Positions 43,843 to 50,833 of a stretch of 50,833 nucleotides of DNA are shown here, in pieces. The DNA is from Pseudomonas fluorescens (GTDB taxonomy: Bacteria > Pseudomonadota > Gammaproteobacteria > Pseudomonadales > Pseudomonadaceae): assembly GCF_902497625.1 (NCBI RefSeq), contig NZ_CABVGX010000040.1, positions 1-50,833 on the forward strand, written 5' to 3'. Within the stretch, counting starts at the first letter, position 1. Each line of letters starts with the position of its first letter. The translations under genes were made by a program, and so were the position numbers. Below the pieces are notes generated by a model, which was not told the origin of the DNA, ran no database searches, and saw nothing but the letters and a program-made list of their open reading frames with translations.

Positions 43843-43857
43843 GGAAGGTGTTTGCTT

Positions 43858-45078
43858 ATGAAACAAACCACAGCCAGCCCGTTGGCCTGGGTCAACGGCA
43901 GCGACGCCCCGGAAAAGACCGAAATCAACCTCGGCTTCATGGCCCTCAGCGACTGCGCCTCGCTGGTGGTGGCCGCCACCCAGGGCTTCGCCCAGCCTTA
44001 TGGACTGAGCTTGAACCTCAAGCGCCAGTCATCCTGGGCCAACCTGCGCGACAAACTGGTCAGCGGTGAGCTCGACGCCGCGCACAGCCTGTACGGATTG
44101 ATCTACGCGGTGCACCTGGGCATCGGCGGCGTCGCGTCCACCGACATGGCCGTGCTGATGGGCCTGAATCAGAACGGCCAGAGCATCAATCTGTCCCATG
44201 GCTTGCAAGCGCTTGGCGTGACCGGTCCTGAAGCACTCGATCGGCACGTGCACCAAAGTCGTCCAAAACTCACCTTCGCCCAGACCTTCCCGACCGGGAC
44301 CCACGCCATGTGGCTGTATTACTGGCTCGCGAGTCAGGGCATTCATCCGTTGCACGACGTCAACAGCGTCGTGGTGCCGCCGCCGCAAATGGTCGCGCAC
44401 CTGCAGGCCGGACGCATCGATGGCTTTTGTGTCGGCGAGCCCTGGTCTGCCAGCGCGGTGAAACAGAGCCTGGGCTTTACCATGGCAACTACGCAGACCA
44501 TCTGGCCGGATCACCCGGAGAAGGTGCTTGGTTGCACTCGCGCCTTCATCGAGCAATTCCCCAACACGGCGCGAGCGCTGGTGATGGCGATTCTGGAAGC
44601 CAGCCGCTTCATAGATCAAAACAGCGAAAATCGCCGAAGTACCGCGCAGTTGCTGAGCGCGCCAGAGTTTCTCGACGCGCCGCTCGACTGCATCGAACCG
44701 CGCCTGCTGGGCGATTATGACGACGGCCTCGGCAATCACTGGCAGGACCCGCACAGGCTGCGCTTCCACGGCAATGGCGAAGTCAATCTGCCTTATCTGT
44801 CCGACGGCATGTGGTTCATGACCCAGTTCCGCCGCTGGGGATTGTTGCGCGACGATCCGGACTACCTCGCGGTCGCCCGGCACGTGCAGCAATTGGACGT
44901 GTACCGGGAGGCCGCCGCTGCCGTCGGCGTCGCCACCAACGCTGCGGACATGCGCAGCAGCCAGCTGATCGACGGCAGAATCTGGGACGGAGCGGATCCC
45001 GCCGCGTACGCCCGCAGCTTCAGGCTGCACGCGCTGAGCGACAGCGCTGCCTTCTTGCCCGCCGCTGACAGGAGATAG
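43858..45078 (+). CDS. nasS: Nitrate sensor NasS (NrtA-like)
   Basis: A 406-residue member of the NrtA/CmpA periplasmic-binding-protein fold used as a cytoplasmic nitrate/nitrite sensor: no signal peptide is visible at its N-terminus, and it is followed 5 bp later by nasT. Family segments include INLGFMALSDCASLVVAATQ, the region SGELDAAHSLYGLIYAVHLG and VGEPWSASAV. In known systems NasS binds and holds NasT when nitrate is absent and releases it when nitrate binds. Start is ATG at 43858 behind GGAAGGTG. A sigma-54 promoter and an attenuator stand before it. Confidence 0.93.
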   Translation: MKQTTASPLAWVNGSDAPEKTEINLGFMALSDCASLVVAATQGFAQPYGLSLNLKRQSSWANLRDKLVSGELDAAHSLYGLIYAVHLGIGGVASTDMAVLMGLNQNGQSINLSHGLQALGVTGPEALDRHVHQSRPKLTFAQTFPTGTHAMWLYYWLASQGIHPLHDVNSVVVPPPQMVAHLQAGRIDGFCVGEPWSASAVKQSLGFTMATTQTIWPDHPEKVLGCTRAFIEQFPNTARALVMAILEASRFIDQNSENRRSTAQLLSAPEFLDAPLDCIEPRLLGDYDDGLGNHWQDPHRLRFHGNGEVNLPYLSDGMWFMTQFRRWGLLRDDPDYLAVARHVQQLDVYREAAAAVGVATNAADMRSSQLIDGRIWDGADPAAYARSFRLHALSDSAAFLPAADRR

Positions 45079-45083
45079 CGAAC

Positions 45084-45659
45084 ATGCTGCGTATCCTGCT
45101 GATCAACGACACTGCGAAAAAAGTCGGGCGCCTGAAAGCGGCGCTGACCGAAGCCGGGTTTGAGGTGATCGATGAATCCGGGCTGACCATCGACCTGCCC
45201 GCGCGCGTCGAAACGGTGCGCCCGGACGTGATTCTGATCGATACCGAGTCACCGAGCCGCGATGTGCTGGAGCAAGTAGTGCTGGTTTCCCGCGACCAGC
45301 CCCGGCCGATCGTAATGTTTACCGATGAGCACGACCCCAATGTGATGCGCCAGGCGATCAAGTCCGGGGTCAGCGCCTACATCGTCGAGGGCATTCACGC
45401 ACAACGTTTGCAGCCGATTCTCGACGTCGCCATGGCACGCTTCGAAAGCGACCAGGCCCTGCGTGCGCAGCTGCACGCCCGCGACCAGCAATTGGCCGAG
45501 CGTAAGCGCATCGAGCTGGCCAAGGGCATGCTGATGAAGTTGAAGGCGTGCAATGAAGAAGAGGCCTACACCCTGATGCGCCGCCAGGCGATGAGCCGTC
45601 AGCAGAAGCTGATTCAGGTGGCGGAGCAGATTATTGCGATGAGTGAGTTGTTGGGCTGA
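45084..45659 (+). CDS. nasT: ANTAR antiterminator NasT
   Basis: A 191-residue RNA-binding regulator: a receiver-like domain (1-120, LRILLINDTAKKVGRLKAAL and PDVILIDTES) then a coiled stretch and the C-terminal ANTAR domain (about 130-187; ERKRIELAKGMLMKLKACNE and EEAYTLMRRQAMSRQQ). ANTAR proteins bind two-hairpin RNAs with A1/G4 hexaloops and prevent terminator formation. NasT is controlled by NasS rather than by phosphorylation. Three matching RNA sites lie in this cluster, before nasS, nasA and the reductase gene. Confidence 0.95.
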   Translation: MLRILLINDTAKKVGRLKAALTEAGFEVIDESGLTIDLPARVETVRPDVILIDTESPSRDVLEQVVLVSRDQPRPIVMFTDEHDPNVMRQAIKSGVSAYIVEGIHAQRLQPILDVAMARFESDQALRAQLHARDQQLAERKRIELAKGMLMKLKACNEEEAYTLMRRQAMSRQQKLIQVAEQIIAMSELLG

Positions 45660-45685
45660 AGCCCTGTGGGGTCCGCAAGGGCCCT

Positions 45686-45752
45686 TTCGCGAGCAAGCCC
45701 GCTCCCACGTTTTGAAATGCATTCCAAGGGTGGGAGCGGGCTTGCTCGCGAA
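45686..45752. repeat. REP inverted pair between nasT and the nasA leader
   Basis: TTCGCGAGCAAGCCCGCTCC at 45686 and the reverse complement ending 45752 enclose about 20 nt. It lies 24 bp before the sigma-54 element of nasA and could shield that promoter from nasST readthrough. Confidence 0.85.
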
Positions 45753-45775
45753 GGACACGACTCGGTTCCAGACTG

Positions 45776-45792
45776 TTGGCACAAATCTCGCT
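45776..45792 (+). promoter_or_regulatory. Sigma-54 promoter of nasA
   Basis: TGGCAC-AAATC-TCGCT: GG at 45778-45779, 10 bases, GC at 45790-45791; one mismatch in the -12 part. Expected start near 45803, four bases before the first ANTAR hairpin. Confidence 0.7.
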
Positions 45793-45806
45793 AAGCAATC
45801 AGCACA

Positions 45807-45847
45807 GGTAACCAACGGCGGTTGCCCCACCTACGACAAAGACGTCG
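45807..45847 (+). promoter_or_regulatory. ANTAR-target two-hairpin leader before nasA
   Basis: P1: GGTAACC (45807-45813), loop AACGGC (45814-45819), GGTTGCC (45820-45826). P2: CGAC (45834-45837), loop AAAGAC (45838-45843), GTCG (45844-45847). Both loops have A1 and G4, their starts 24 nt apart. The GTCG arm of P2 is also part of the terminator stem, so NasT binding should block termination. Confidence 0.82.
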
Positions 45848-45892
45848 CTCACCTCGTTTGCCTCCCGGCGAATCAGGTGGCGGCGTTTTTTT
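45843..45892 (+). terminator. Attenuator terminator before nasA
   Basis: CGTCGC-U-CACCT (45843-45854) pairs with AGGTGGCGGCG (45875-45885), 11 pairs with one bulged T and one G-U, followed by seven T (45886-45892). The nasA start is 100 bp further. Confidence 0.88.
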
Positions 45893-45991
45893 GTTTTGGC
45901 CCCGCAACACGGGGTCGGTGGTGCGGCCGTGCCGGCGCCCCACTCGCAAGCTCATGACTCTATTCGAGACGACCAACCGCTGAGGTGCGCG

Positions 45992-47203
45992 ATGAATTCA
46001 AGCTTCTGGAAATCCGGCCATACCCCGACCCTGTTCGCAGCCTTTCTGTATTTCGACCTGAGTTTCATGGTCTGGTATCTGCTGGGCCCGATGGCGGTGC
46101 AGATCGCCGCCGACCTGCAACTGACCACCCAACAACGGGGCCTGATGGTCGCCACGCCGATTCTGGCCGGCGCCATACTGCGCTTCATCATGGGCCTGCT
46201 TGCGGATCGCCTGTCGCCGAAAACCGCCGGGCTGATTGGCCAGGTGATCGTCATCTGCGCCCTGTTCGTCGCCTGGATGCACGGCATTCACAGCTATGAA
46301 CAAGCGCTGCTGCTGGGTCTGTTTCTCGGTATGGCGGGCGCGTCCTTCGCCGTCGCCTTGCCGCTGGCCTCGCAATGGTATCCGCCGCAGCATCAGGGCA
46401 AAGCCATGGGCATTGCCGGTGCCGGAAACTCCGGGACGGTGCTTGCCGCGCTGATCGCGCCGGTGCTCGCGGCCGCGTTCGGCTGGAGCAACGTATTCGG
46501 CTTCGCGCTGATCCCGCTGATCGTGACCCTCATCGTTTTCGCCTGGCTGGCCAAAAACGCCCCTGAGCGGCCGAAAGCCAAATCAGTCGCGGATTACTTC
46601 AAAGCCTTGGGAGACCGTGACAGCTGGTGGTTCATGTTCTTCTACAGCGTGACCTTCGGCGGTTTTATCGGCCTGGCCAGCGCCCTGCCCGGCTACTTCA
46701 ATGACCAGTACGGCCTGAGCCCGGTGACTGCCGGTTACTACACCGCCGCCTGTGTGTTTGGCGGCAGCCTGATGCGCCCGTTGGGCGGCGCTATGGCCGA
46801 CCGTTTCGGCGGCATCCGCACCCTGTTGGCGATGTACACCGTCGCGGCGATCTGCATAGCTGCCGTCGGCTTCAACCTGCCGAGCTCCTATGCGGCGCTG
46901 GCGCTTTTCGTCTGCACCATGCTCGGTCTGGGCGCAGGTAACGGTGCGGTTTTCCAGTTGGTCCCGCAGCGTTTTCGGCGGGAAATCGGCGTGATGACCG
47001 GCCTGATCGGCATGGCCGGCGGCATCGGCGGTTTCGCGCTGGCCGCAGGGATGGGCGCGATCAAGCAAAGCACCGGCAGTTACCAGCTGGCGTTGTGGTT
47101 GTTCGCCAGCCTTGGCGTACTCGCCTGGTTCGGTCTGCACGGGGTGAAACGTCGCTGGAGAACCACCTGGGGCTCGGCGGCCGTGACGGCGGCGCGGGTC
47201 TGA
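45992..47203 (+). CDS. nasA: Nitrate/nitrite transporter NasA (MFS, NNP family)
   Basis: A 403-residue inner-membrane carrier with about 12 membrane segments. The two nitrate signatures of the NNP family are present: GIAGAGNSGTVLAA near residue 145 and GLGAGNGAVFQLVP near residue 312. It imports nitrate for assimilation. The start at 45992 follows TGAGGTG. It lies downstream of the ANTAR leader and attenuator, and the kinase/phosphatase gene starts 7 bp after its stop, so they are co-transcribed. Confidence 0.94.
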   Translation: MNSSFWKSGHTPTLFAAFLYFDLSFMVWYLLGPMAVQIAADLQLTTQQRGLMVATPILAGAILRFIMGLLADRLSPKTAGLIGQVIVICALFVAWMHGIHSYEQALLLGLFLGMAGASFAVALPLASQWYPPQHQGKAMGIAGAGNSGTVLAALIAPVLAAAFGWSNVFGFALIPLIVTLIVFAWLAKNAPERPKAKSVADYFKALGDRDSWWFMFFYSVTFGGFIGLASALPGYFNDQYGLSPVTAGYYTAACVFGGSLMRPLGGAMADRFGGIRTLLAMYTVAAICIAAVGFNLPSSYAALALFVCTMLGLGAGNGAVFQLVPQRFRREIGVMTGLIGMAGGIGGFALAAGMGAIKQSTGSYQLALWLFASLGVLAWFGLHGVKRRWRTTWGSAAVTAARV

Positions 47204-47210
47204 ATACTGA

Positions 47211-48878
47211 ATGAGCCTGCAACTGAGTTTTGCCGAAGCCAGCGCCACCGGCCCGCGCGAGGAAAACCAGGACGCCTTGCGCCTGGTGACGCCTGCGCCG
47301 GCGCTGGCGGCGAGCAAAGGTTATCTGTTCGCCATTGCCGATGGCGTCAGCCAGTGTGCCGATGGCGCCCTCGCCGCGCGCTCGACCTTGCAGGCACTGG
47401 CGCTGGATTATTACGCCACTCCGGAAACCTGGGGTGTCGCGCAGGCACTGGATCGCTTGCTGCTCGCGCAGAACCGCTGGTTGCAAGCCAACGGTGGTGG
47501 CCAGCCGCTGCTGACCACCGTCAGCGCCCTGGTGATGCGCGGCAGGCGGTTTACCCTGGCGCACGTCGGTGACTGCAGGGTTTATCGCTGGCACGCTGAC
47601 CAGTTGCAACGCATCAGCGAAGATCATGTCTGGGATCAGCCGGGCATGCAGCATGTGCTGAAACGCGCACTGGGACTGGATCAGCATCTGGTGCTGGATT
47701 TTCTCGACGGCGAGCTGCGTGTCGATGAGAGTTTTGTGCTGCTCAGCGACGGCATCTGGGCTGTTTTGGGGGATACGGCGATTGCCGCGATTCTGCGCGA
47801 CCAGCCGGATTTATCCAGCGCCGCCCAGACGTTAGTCAGCGCGGCGCACCTGGCGGGCAGTCAGGACAACGCCAGTGCGTTGTTGGTGCGGGTCGATGCG
47901 CTCGGCGAAACCAGTATCGGCGACGCGCTTATTCATCTGCAGCAGTGGCCACTGCCGCCTGCCCTGAAACCGGGTCAGGCGTTCGAGGGCTGGCAGATTG
48001 ACGGGATTCTTGCGCAGAGCCAGCAATCGCTGCTGTACCGAGTGCGTGATGCGCAGCAGCAACCCTGGTTAATGAAGACGTTGCCGGCGGCGCTGCACGA
48101 CGATCACCTGGCCGGACAGGCGTTGCTGTCTGAGGAATGGTTTCTTAAACGCGTGGCCGGCAGGCATTTTCCGGAAGTGCATGCGGCCAGCCAACGTCAG
48201 CATCTGTACTACGTGATGCGTGAATATTCCGGCTGCACCCTCGCACAATTACAGGCGCATGGACCCTTGCCACTTGCACAATGGCAGGACCTGGCCGAGC
48301 GCCTGCTGCGGGCGGTGGGCATGCTGCATCGTCGGCAGATTTTGCATCGCGACATCAAACCGGAAAACCTGTTACTGGGCGAGGACGGTGAATTACGCCT
48401 GCTGGATTTCGGGCTCGCCTACTGCCCTGGCTTGTCCGAAGATCAGGCCTGTGAACTGCCCGGTACCCCGAGCTACATTGCGCCAGAGGCTTTTCGTGGT
48501 GATCCGCCGACGGCGCAGCAGGATTTGTACGCGGTCGGCGTGACCCTGTATTTCCTGCTCACCGGGCATTACCCGTTCGGTGAAATCGAAGCCTTTCAGC
48601 GCCCTCGTTTTGGCGTGCCGGTAAGCCCCAGCCGCTACCGCCCGGACCTGCCGGAATGGCTGGCGCAAAGCCTCGAGCGGGCGGTGGAGGTGGAACCTGC
48701 CGCGCGATTTGAAACGGCGGAGGAATGGTTATTGCTGCTGGAACAGGGCGAGCGACGCAGTCTGAGCGTGCGCCCACGACCGTTGCTGGAGCGCGAGCCG
48801 TTGAAGGTCTGGCGAACGATGGCGCTGGTTTCGCTGGTGGTGAACCTGGTGCTGCTGGTGTTGATTTTTCATGGCTGA
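47211..48878 (+). CDS. PP2C phosphatase / Ser-Thr kinase fusion in the nas cluster
   Basis: A 555-residue protein joining opposing activities. Residues 1-235 form a PP2C phosphatase with metal motifs REENQDAL, AIADGVS, HVGDCRVY, LLSDGIW and SQDNASALLV. A protein kinase follows (about 260-515): LMKTLP (likely ATP lysine), HRDIKPENLL near residue 379, DFGLAY, GTPSYIAPE. The glycine-rich loop is degenerate (GILAQSQQSLLYRV). A C-terminal membrane segment (about 530-552) anchors it with both domains in the cytoplasm. The start is 7 bp after nasA. Such a gene at this position is conserved in Pseudomonas nas loci, but its substrate is not evident. Confidence 0.93.
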   Translation: MSLQLSFAEASATGPREENQDALRLVTPAPALAASKGYLFAIADGVSQCADGALAARSTLQALALDYYATPETWGVAQALDRLLLAQNRWLQANGGGQPLLTTVSALVMRGRRFTLAHVGDCRVYRWHADQLQRISEDHVWDQPGMQHVLKRALGLDQHLVLDFLDGELRVDESFVLLSDGIWAVLGDTAIAAILRDQPDLSSAAQTLVSAAHLAGSQDNASALLVRVDALGETSIGDALIHLQQWPLPPALKPGQAFEGWQIDGILAQSQQSLLYRVRDAQQQPWLMKTLPAALHDDHLAGQALLSEEWFLKRVAGRHFPEVHAASQRQHLYYVMREYSGCTLAQLQAHGPLPLAQWQDLAERLLRAVGMLHRRQILHRDIKPENLLLGEDGELRLLDFGLAYCPGLSEDQACELPGTPSYIAPEAFRGDPPTAQQDLYAVGVTLYFLLTGHYPFGEIEAFQRPRFGVPVSPSRYRPDLPEWLAQSLERAVEVEPAARFETAEEWLLLLEQGERRSLSVRPRPLLEREPLKVWRTMALVSLVVNLVLLVLIFHG

Positions 48879-48880
48879 AA

Positions 48881-49026
48881 GATCGCAGCCTCGTTTCACT
48901 CGACAGCTGCTACAGAAAATTCGTCTGCCCGATCCGAACCCCAACATTCGACACCACCGACCGACAATCAAATTCCCCGGTCCAAATCCCCCCGTAGCAG
49001 CTGTCGAGTGAAACGAGGCTGCGATC
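48881..49026. repeat. REP-like inverted pair before the reductase leader
   Basis: GATCGCAGCCTCGTTTCACT at 48881 faces AGTGAAACGAGGCTGCGATC ending 49026, with GACAGCTGCTAC and GTAGCAGCTGTC extending the stems. Same family as the 51-bp array at 31664. The remaining gap holds the promoter and leader below. Confidence 0.85.
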
Positions 49027-49126
49027 CCTTGACCCTCCGCCTCAAAACGGGCACTCCGCATTAATTCGGTGCAGCAACACCCACCTTCAACCCGGCAATA
49101 CCCGCAAATCCGCCGGGCCGCGCTAC

Positions 49127-49143
49127 TTGGCACAACCACTGCA
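49127..49143 (+). promoter_or_regulatory. Sigma-54 promoter of the reductase gene
   Basis: TGGCAC-AACCA-CTGCA: GG at 49129-49130, 10 bases, GC at 49141-49142; one mismatch to consensus. Expected start near 49154, about 20 bases before the first ANTAR hairpin. Confidence 0.7.
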
Positions 49144-49172
49144 TTACCCATCTCATCACACATAAAGCCCAG

Positions 49173-49210
49173 CCTTCAAAGACGAAGGGTGAGCTGCCCG
49201 AGAGAACGGG
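49173..49210 (+). promoter_or_regulatory. ANTAR-target two-hairpin leader before the reductase gene
   Basis: P1: CCTTC (49173-49177), loop AAAGAC (49178-49183), GAAGG (49184-49188). P2: CCCG (49197-49200), loop AGAGAA (49201-49206), CGGG (49207-49210). Both loops have A1 and G4, starts 23 nt apart. Here P2 does not overlap the terminator stem, which begins 8 bases later, unlike the other two leaders. Confidence 0.78.
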
Positions 49211-49218
49211 ACCAGGAC

Positions 49219-49258
49219 AAAGGCGTCCTCGCTAGGCAACTAGCGGGACGCCTTTTTT
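49219..49258 (+). terminator. Attenuator terminator before the reductase gene
   Basis: GGCGTCC-T-CGCTAG (49222-49235) pairs with CTAGCGGGACGCC (49240-49252), 13 pairs with one bulged T around GCAA, followed by six T. The coding start is 70 bp further. Confidence 0.92.
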
Positions 49259-49328
49259 GTTTGCGCAAAATATGTCGAGCACGACCTGACAGCCTGATGA
49301 GGCCGGTACGGACTCCCCGGAGAAGCTG

Positions 49329-50594
49329 ATGAAAAAATTAAAACTGGTGATGATCGGCAACGGCATGGCCGGGGTTCGCACCCTGGAAGAGCTGCTCAAG
49401 TTGAGCAACGAACTGTACGACATCACGGTCTTCGGCGCTGAACCCCATGCCAACTACAACCGAATCCTGCTCTCGCCCGTGCTGGCCGGCGAGCAGACAT
49501 TCGAAGAAATCGTGCTTAATGACCTGGACTGGTACCTCGAAAACGACATCAAGCTGCTGCTCAATCGCAACGTGGTGGAAATCGACCGAGTCAAACGCCG
49601 GGTTATCGCCGACGACGGCACCGAGGCCGAATACGATCGCCTGCTGATCGCCACGGGCTCGACGCCATTCATCCTGCCGATCCCCGGAAACACCTTGGAA
49701 GGCGTGATCGGCTACCGCGATATCGCCGACACGCAGGCGATGATCAACACCGCGAAAACACATAAACACGCGGTGGTTATCGGCGGCGGTCTGCTCGGCC
49801 TGGAGGCGGCGAACGGGTTGATGCTGCGCGGCATGCACGTCACGGTGGTGCACATCGGCGAATGGCTGCTGGAACGACAACTCGACAAAACCAGCGGCCA
49901 ATTCCTGCAATCCGCGCTGGAGGCCCGCGGCCTGCAGTTTCGCCTGCGCGAGCAGACGCTGGCCCTGCACGATGCCGGCAACGGTCGGGTCGGCTCGATC
50001 GAATTCAGCAACGGCGAGATCCTCAGCGCTGATCTGGTCGTGATGGCCGCCGGCGTCCGGCCGCGCACCGAGCTCGCAGAAAAAGCCGGCCTGCCGTGCA
50101 ATCGCGGGATTCTGGTCAACGACACGATGCAAACCTACGACCCACGGGTTTACGCGATCGGCGAATGCGCCAGTCACCGTGGTATCGCCTACGGCCTGGT
50201 CGCGCCGCTGTTCGAACAGGCCAAGGTGTGCGCCAACCACTTGGCTCAATTGGGCTTCGCCACTTACAAGGGCTCGGTGACCTCGACCAAGTTGAAGGTG
50301 ACCGGTATCGACCTTTTCTCCGCCGGCGACTTCATGGGCGGTGAAGGCACCGAGACCATCACACTCTGCGACCCGATCAGCGGAATCTATAAAAAACTGG
50401 TGATCAAGAATGATGTACTGGTCGGTGCTTGCCTGTATGGGGATACCGCTGATGGTGGTCGGTATTTTCAACAGATTCGCGAGAACGACGACATCGGGCT
50501 CATTCGCGATCACCTGATGTTCGGCGACCTGTTCCCGGCAGCCGTCAGCGATGAACTAGACCTGGGTTCGGTTATTTTTAAGGAAGCCAGCTGA
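49329..50594 (+). CDS. FAD/NAD(P)H reductase of the nitrate assimilation cluster
   Basis: A 421-residue flavoprotein matching the N-terminal module of NirB-type nitrite reductases and stand-alone reductase subunits of assimilatory nitrate reductase. FAD motif GNGMAGVRT at residue 10 onward; second Rossmann motif VVIGGGLLGLEAANGL near 150; ATGSTPF; the FAD-contact region DPRVYAIGECASH; and a C-terminal domain. It ends cleanly and lacks the [2Fe-2S], iron-sulfur and siroheme parts of a full NirB, so it is best read as the electron donor to the nitrate reductase that overlaps its stop codon by one base. GGAGAA precedes the ATG. A full nirB may lie elsewhere. Confidence 0.88.
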   Translation: MKKLKLVMIGNGMAGVRTLEELLKLSNELYDITVFGAEPHANYNRILLSPVLAGEQTFEEIVLNDLDWYLENDIKLLLNRNVVEIDRVKRRVIADDGTEAEYDRLLIATGSTPFILPIPGNTLEGVIGYRDIADTQAMINTAKTHKHAVVIGGGLLGLEAANGLMLRGMHVTVVHIGEWLLERQLDKTSGQFLQSALEARGLQFRLREQTLALHDAGNGRVGSIEFSNGEILSADLVVMAAGVRPRTELAEKAGLPCNRGILVNDTMQTYDPRVYAIGECASHRGIAYGLVAPLFEQAKVCANHLAQLGFATYKGSVTSTKLKVTGIDLFSAGDFMGGEGTETITLCDPISGIYKKLVIKNDVLVGACLYGDTADGGRYFQQIRENDDIGLIRDHLMFGDLFPAAVSDELDLGSVIFKEAS

Positions 50595-50833
50595 TGAACA
50601 GCCAGATCACGGCCTCGACCTGCTGTTACTGCGGTGTCGGCTGCGGCGTATTGATCGAGCATGACGGCGAGCGCATCGTCGGCGTCAGCGGCGATCCGGC
50701 GCACCCGGCCAATTTCGGCAAACTGTGCAGTAAAGGTTCGACCCTGCACCTGACCGGCGACCTCGCCGCCCGCGCGTTATACCCCGAACTGCGCCTGGGC
50801 AAAGGGCTCGCGCGCAGCCGCACCGACTGGGAC
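50594..50833 (+). CDS. Assimilatory nitrate reductase, catalytic subunit (5' part)
   Basis: The first 80 codons of a large molybdopterin oxidoreductase, cut by the window end. The N-terminal [4Fe-4S] motif is present, TCCYCGVGCGV and later FGKLCSKGST (C-x2-C-x3-C-xn-C), followed by TLHLTGDLAARALYPELR as in NasC/NarB-type nitrate reductases. Its ATG overlaps the stop of the reductase gene (TGATG), so the two are translated together, consistent with a reductase/catalytic subunit pair. Confidence 0.9.
   Translation, partial: MNSQITASTCCYCGVGCGVLIEHDGERIVGVSGDPAHPANFGKLCSKGSTLHLTGDLAARALYPELRLGKGLARSRTDWD

Overview
The window is chromosomal DNA of a fluorescent-group Pseudomonas. The evidence is gene order (ccoS, a DsbD/SafE-like gene, hemN, anr, apt, recR, ybaB, dnaX, 4.5S RNA, ligA, zipA, smc, GntR gene, xdhABC, guaD), the rlmKL / rmf / pyrD / nasST / nasA arrangement, high GC, and many short palindromic (REP-type) intergenic repeats. 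No tRNA, rRNA or CRISPR array was seen.

Region by region. 1-4202: tail of a cbb3-oxidase maturation cluster, then hemN behind a perfect Anr box, anr itself, and apt. 4285-10049: minus-strand acyl-CoA dehydrogenase, recR, a CurA-type oxidoreductase, ybaB and dnaX. 10192-10953: a periplasmic solute-binding protein. 11169-16755: accessory DNA. It holds two unrecognised genes, a broken serine recombinase, four small or poorly conserved minus-strand genes (one stopped by an amber codon), and a HEPN-domain gene. A 4 kb part lies between two 111-bp direct repeats, one of which abuts the 3' end of the 4.5S RNA gene, so it looks like a decayed element inserted at that gene. 17335-25152: ligA, zipA, smc and a GntR regulator, co-oriented. 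25420-31586: purine catabolism (xdhA, xdhB, xdhC, guaD), ending in a strong terminator. 32041-34546: a second GntR regulator divergent from a BenE-type permease, separated by an 18-bp minisatellite grown from a REP. 34619-43627: yggL, a PBP4-type peptidase, a CHASE/PAS/GGDEF protein, rlmKL, rmf with a very structured leader, and pyrD.

43720-50833: assimilatory nitrate cluster: nasS, nasT, nasA, a PP2C/Ser-Thr-kinase fusion, an FAD/NAD(P)H reductase and the start of a molybdopterin nitrate reductase. NasT is an ANTAR antiterminator. Three separate leaders in this cluster (before nasS, nasA and the reductase gene) each show the same layout: a sigma-54-type promoter, two hairpins with six-base loops having A at position 1 and G at position 4, the loops 23-24 nt apart, then an intrinsic terminator. 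This suggests nitrogen limitation (sigma-54/NtrC) sets initiation, nitrate (NasS-NasT) sets readthrough, and nasST is itself under the same antitermination control.

The best leads are the nasS autoregulatory leader, the 4.5S RNA-associated element with its covarying repeat hairpin, the four-hairpin rmf leader, and the paired TGAC-N6-GTCA sites before xdhA.
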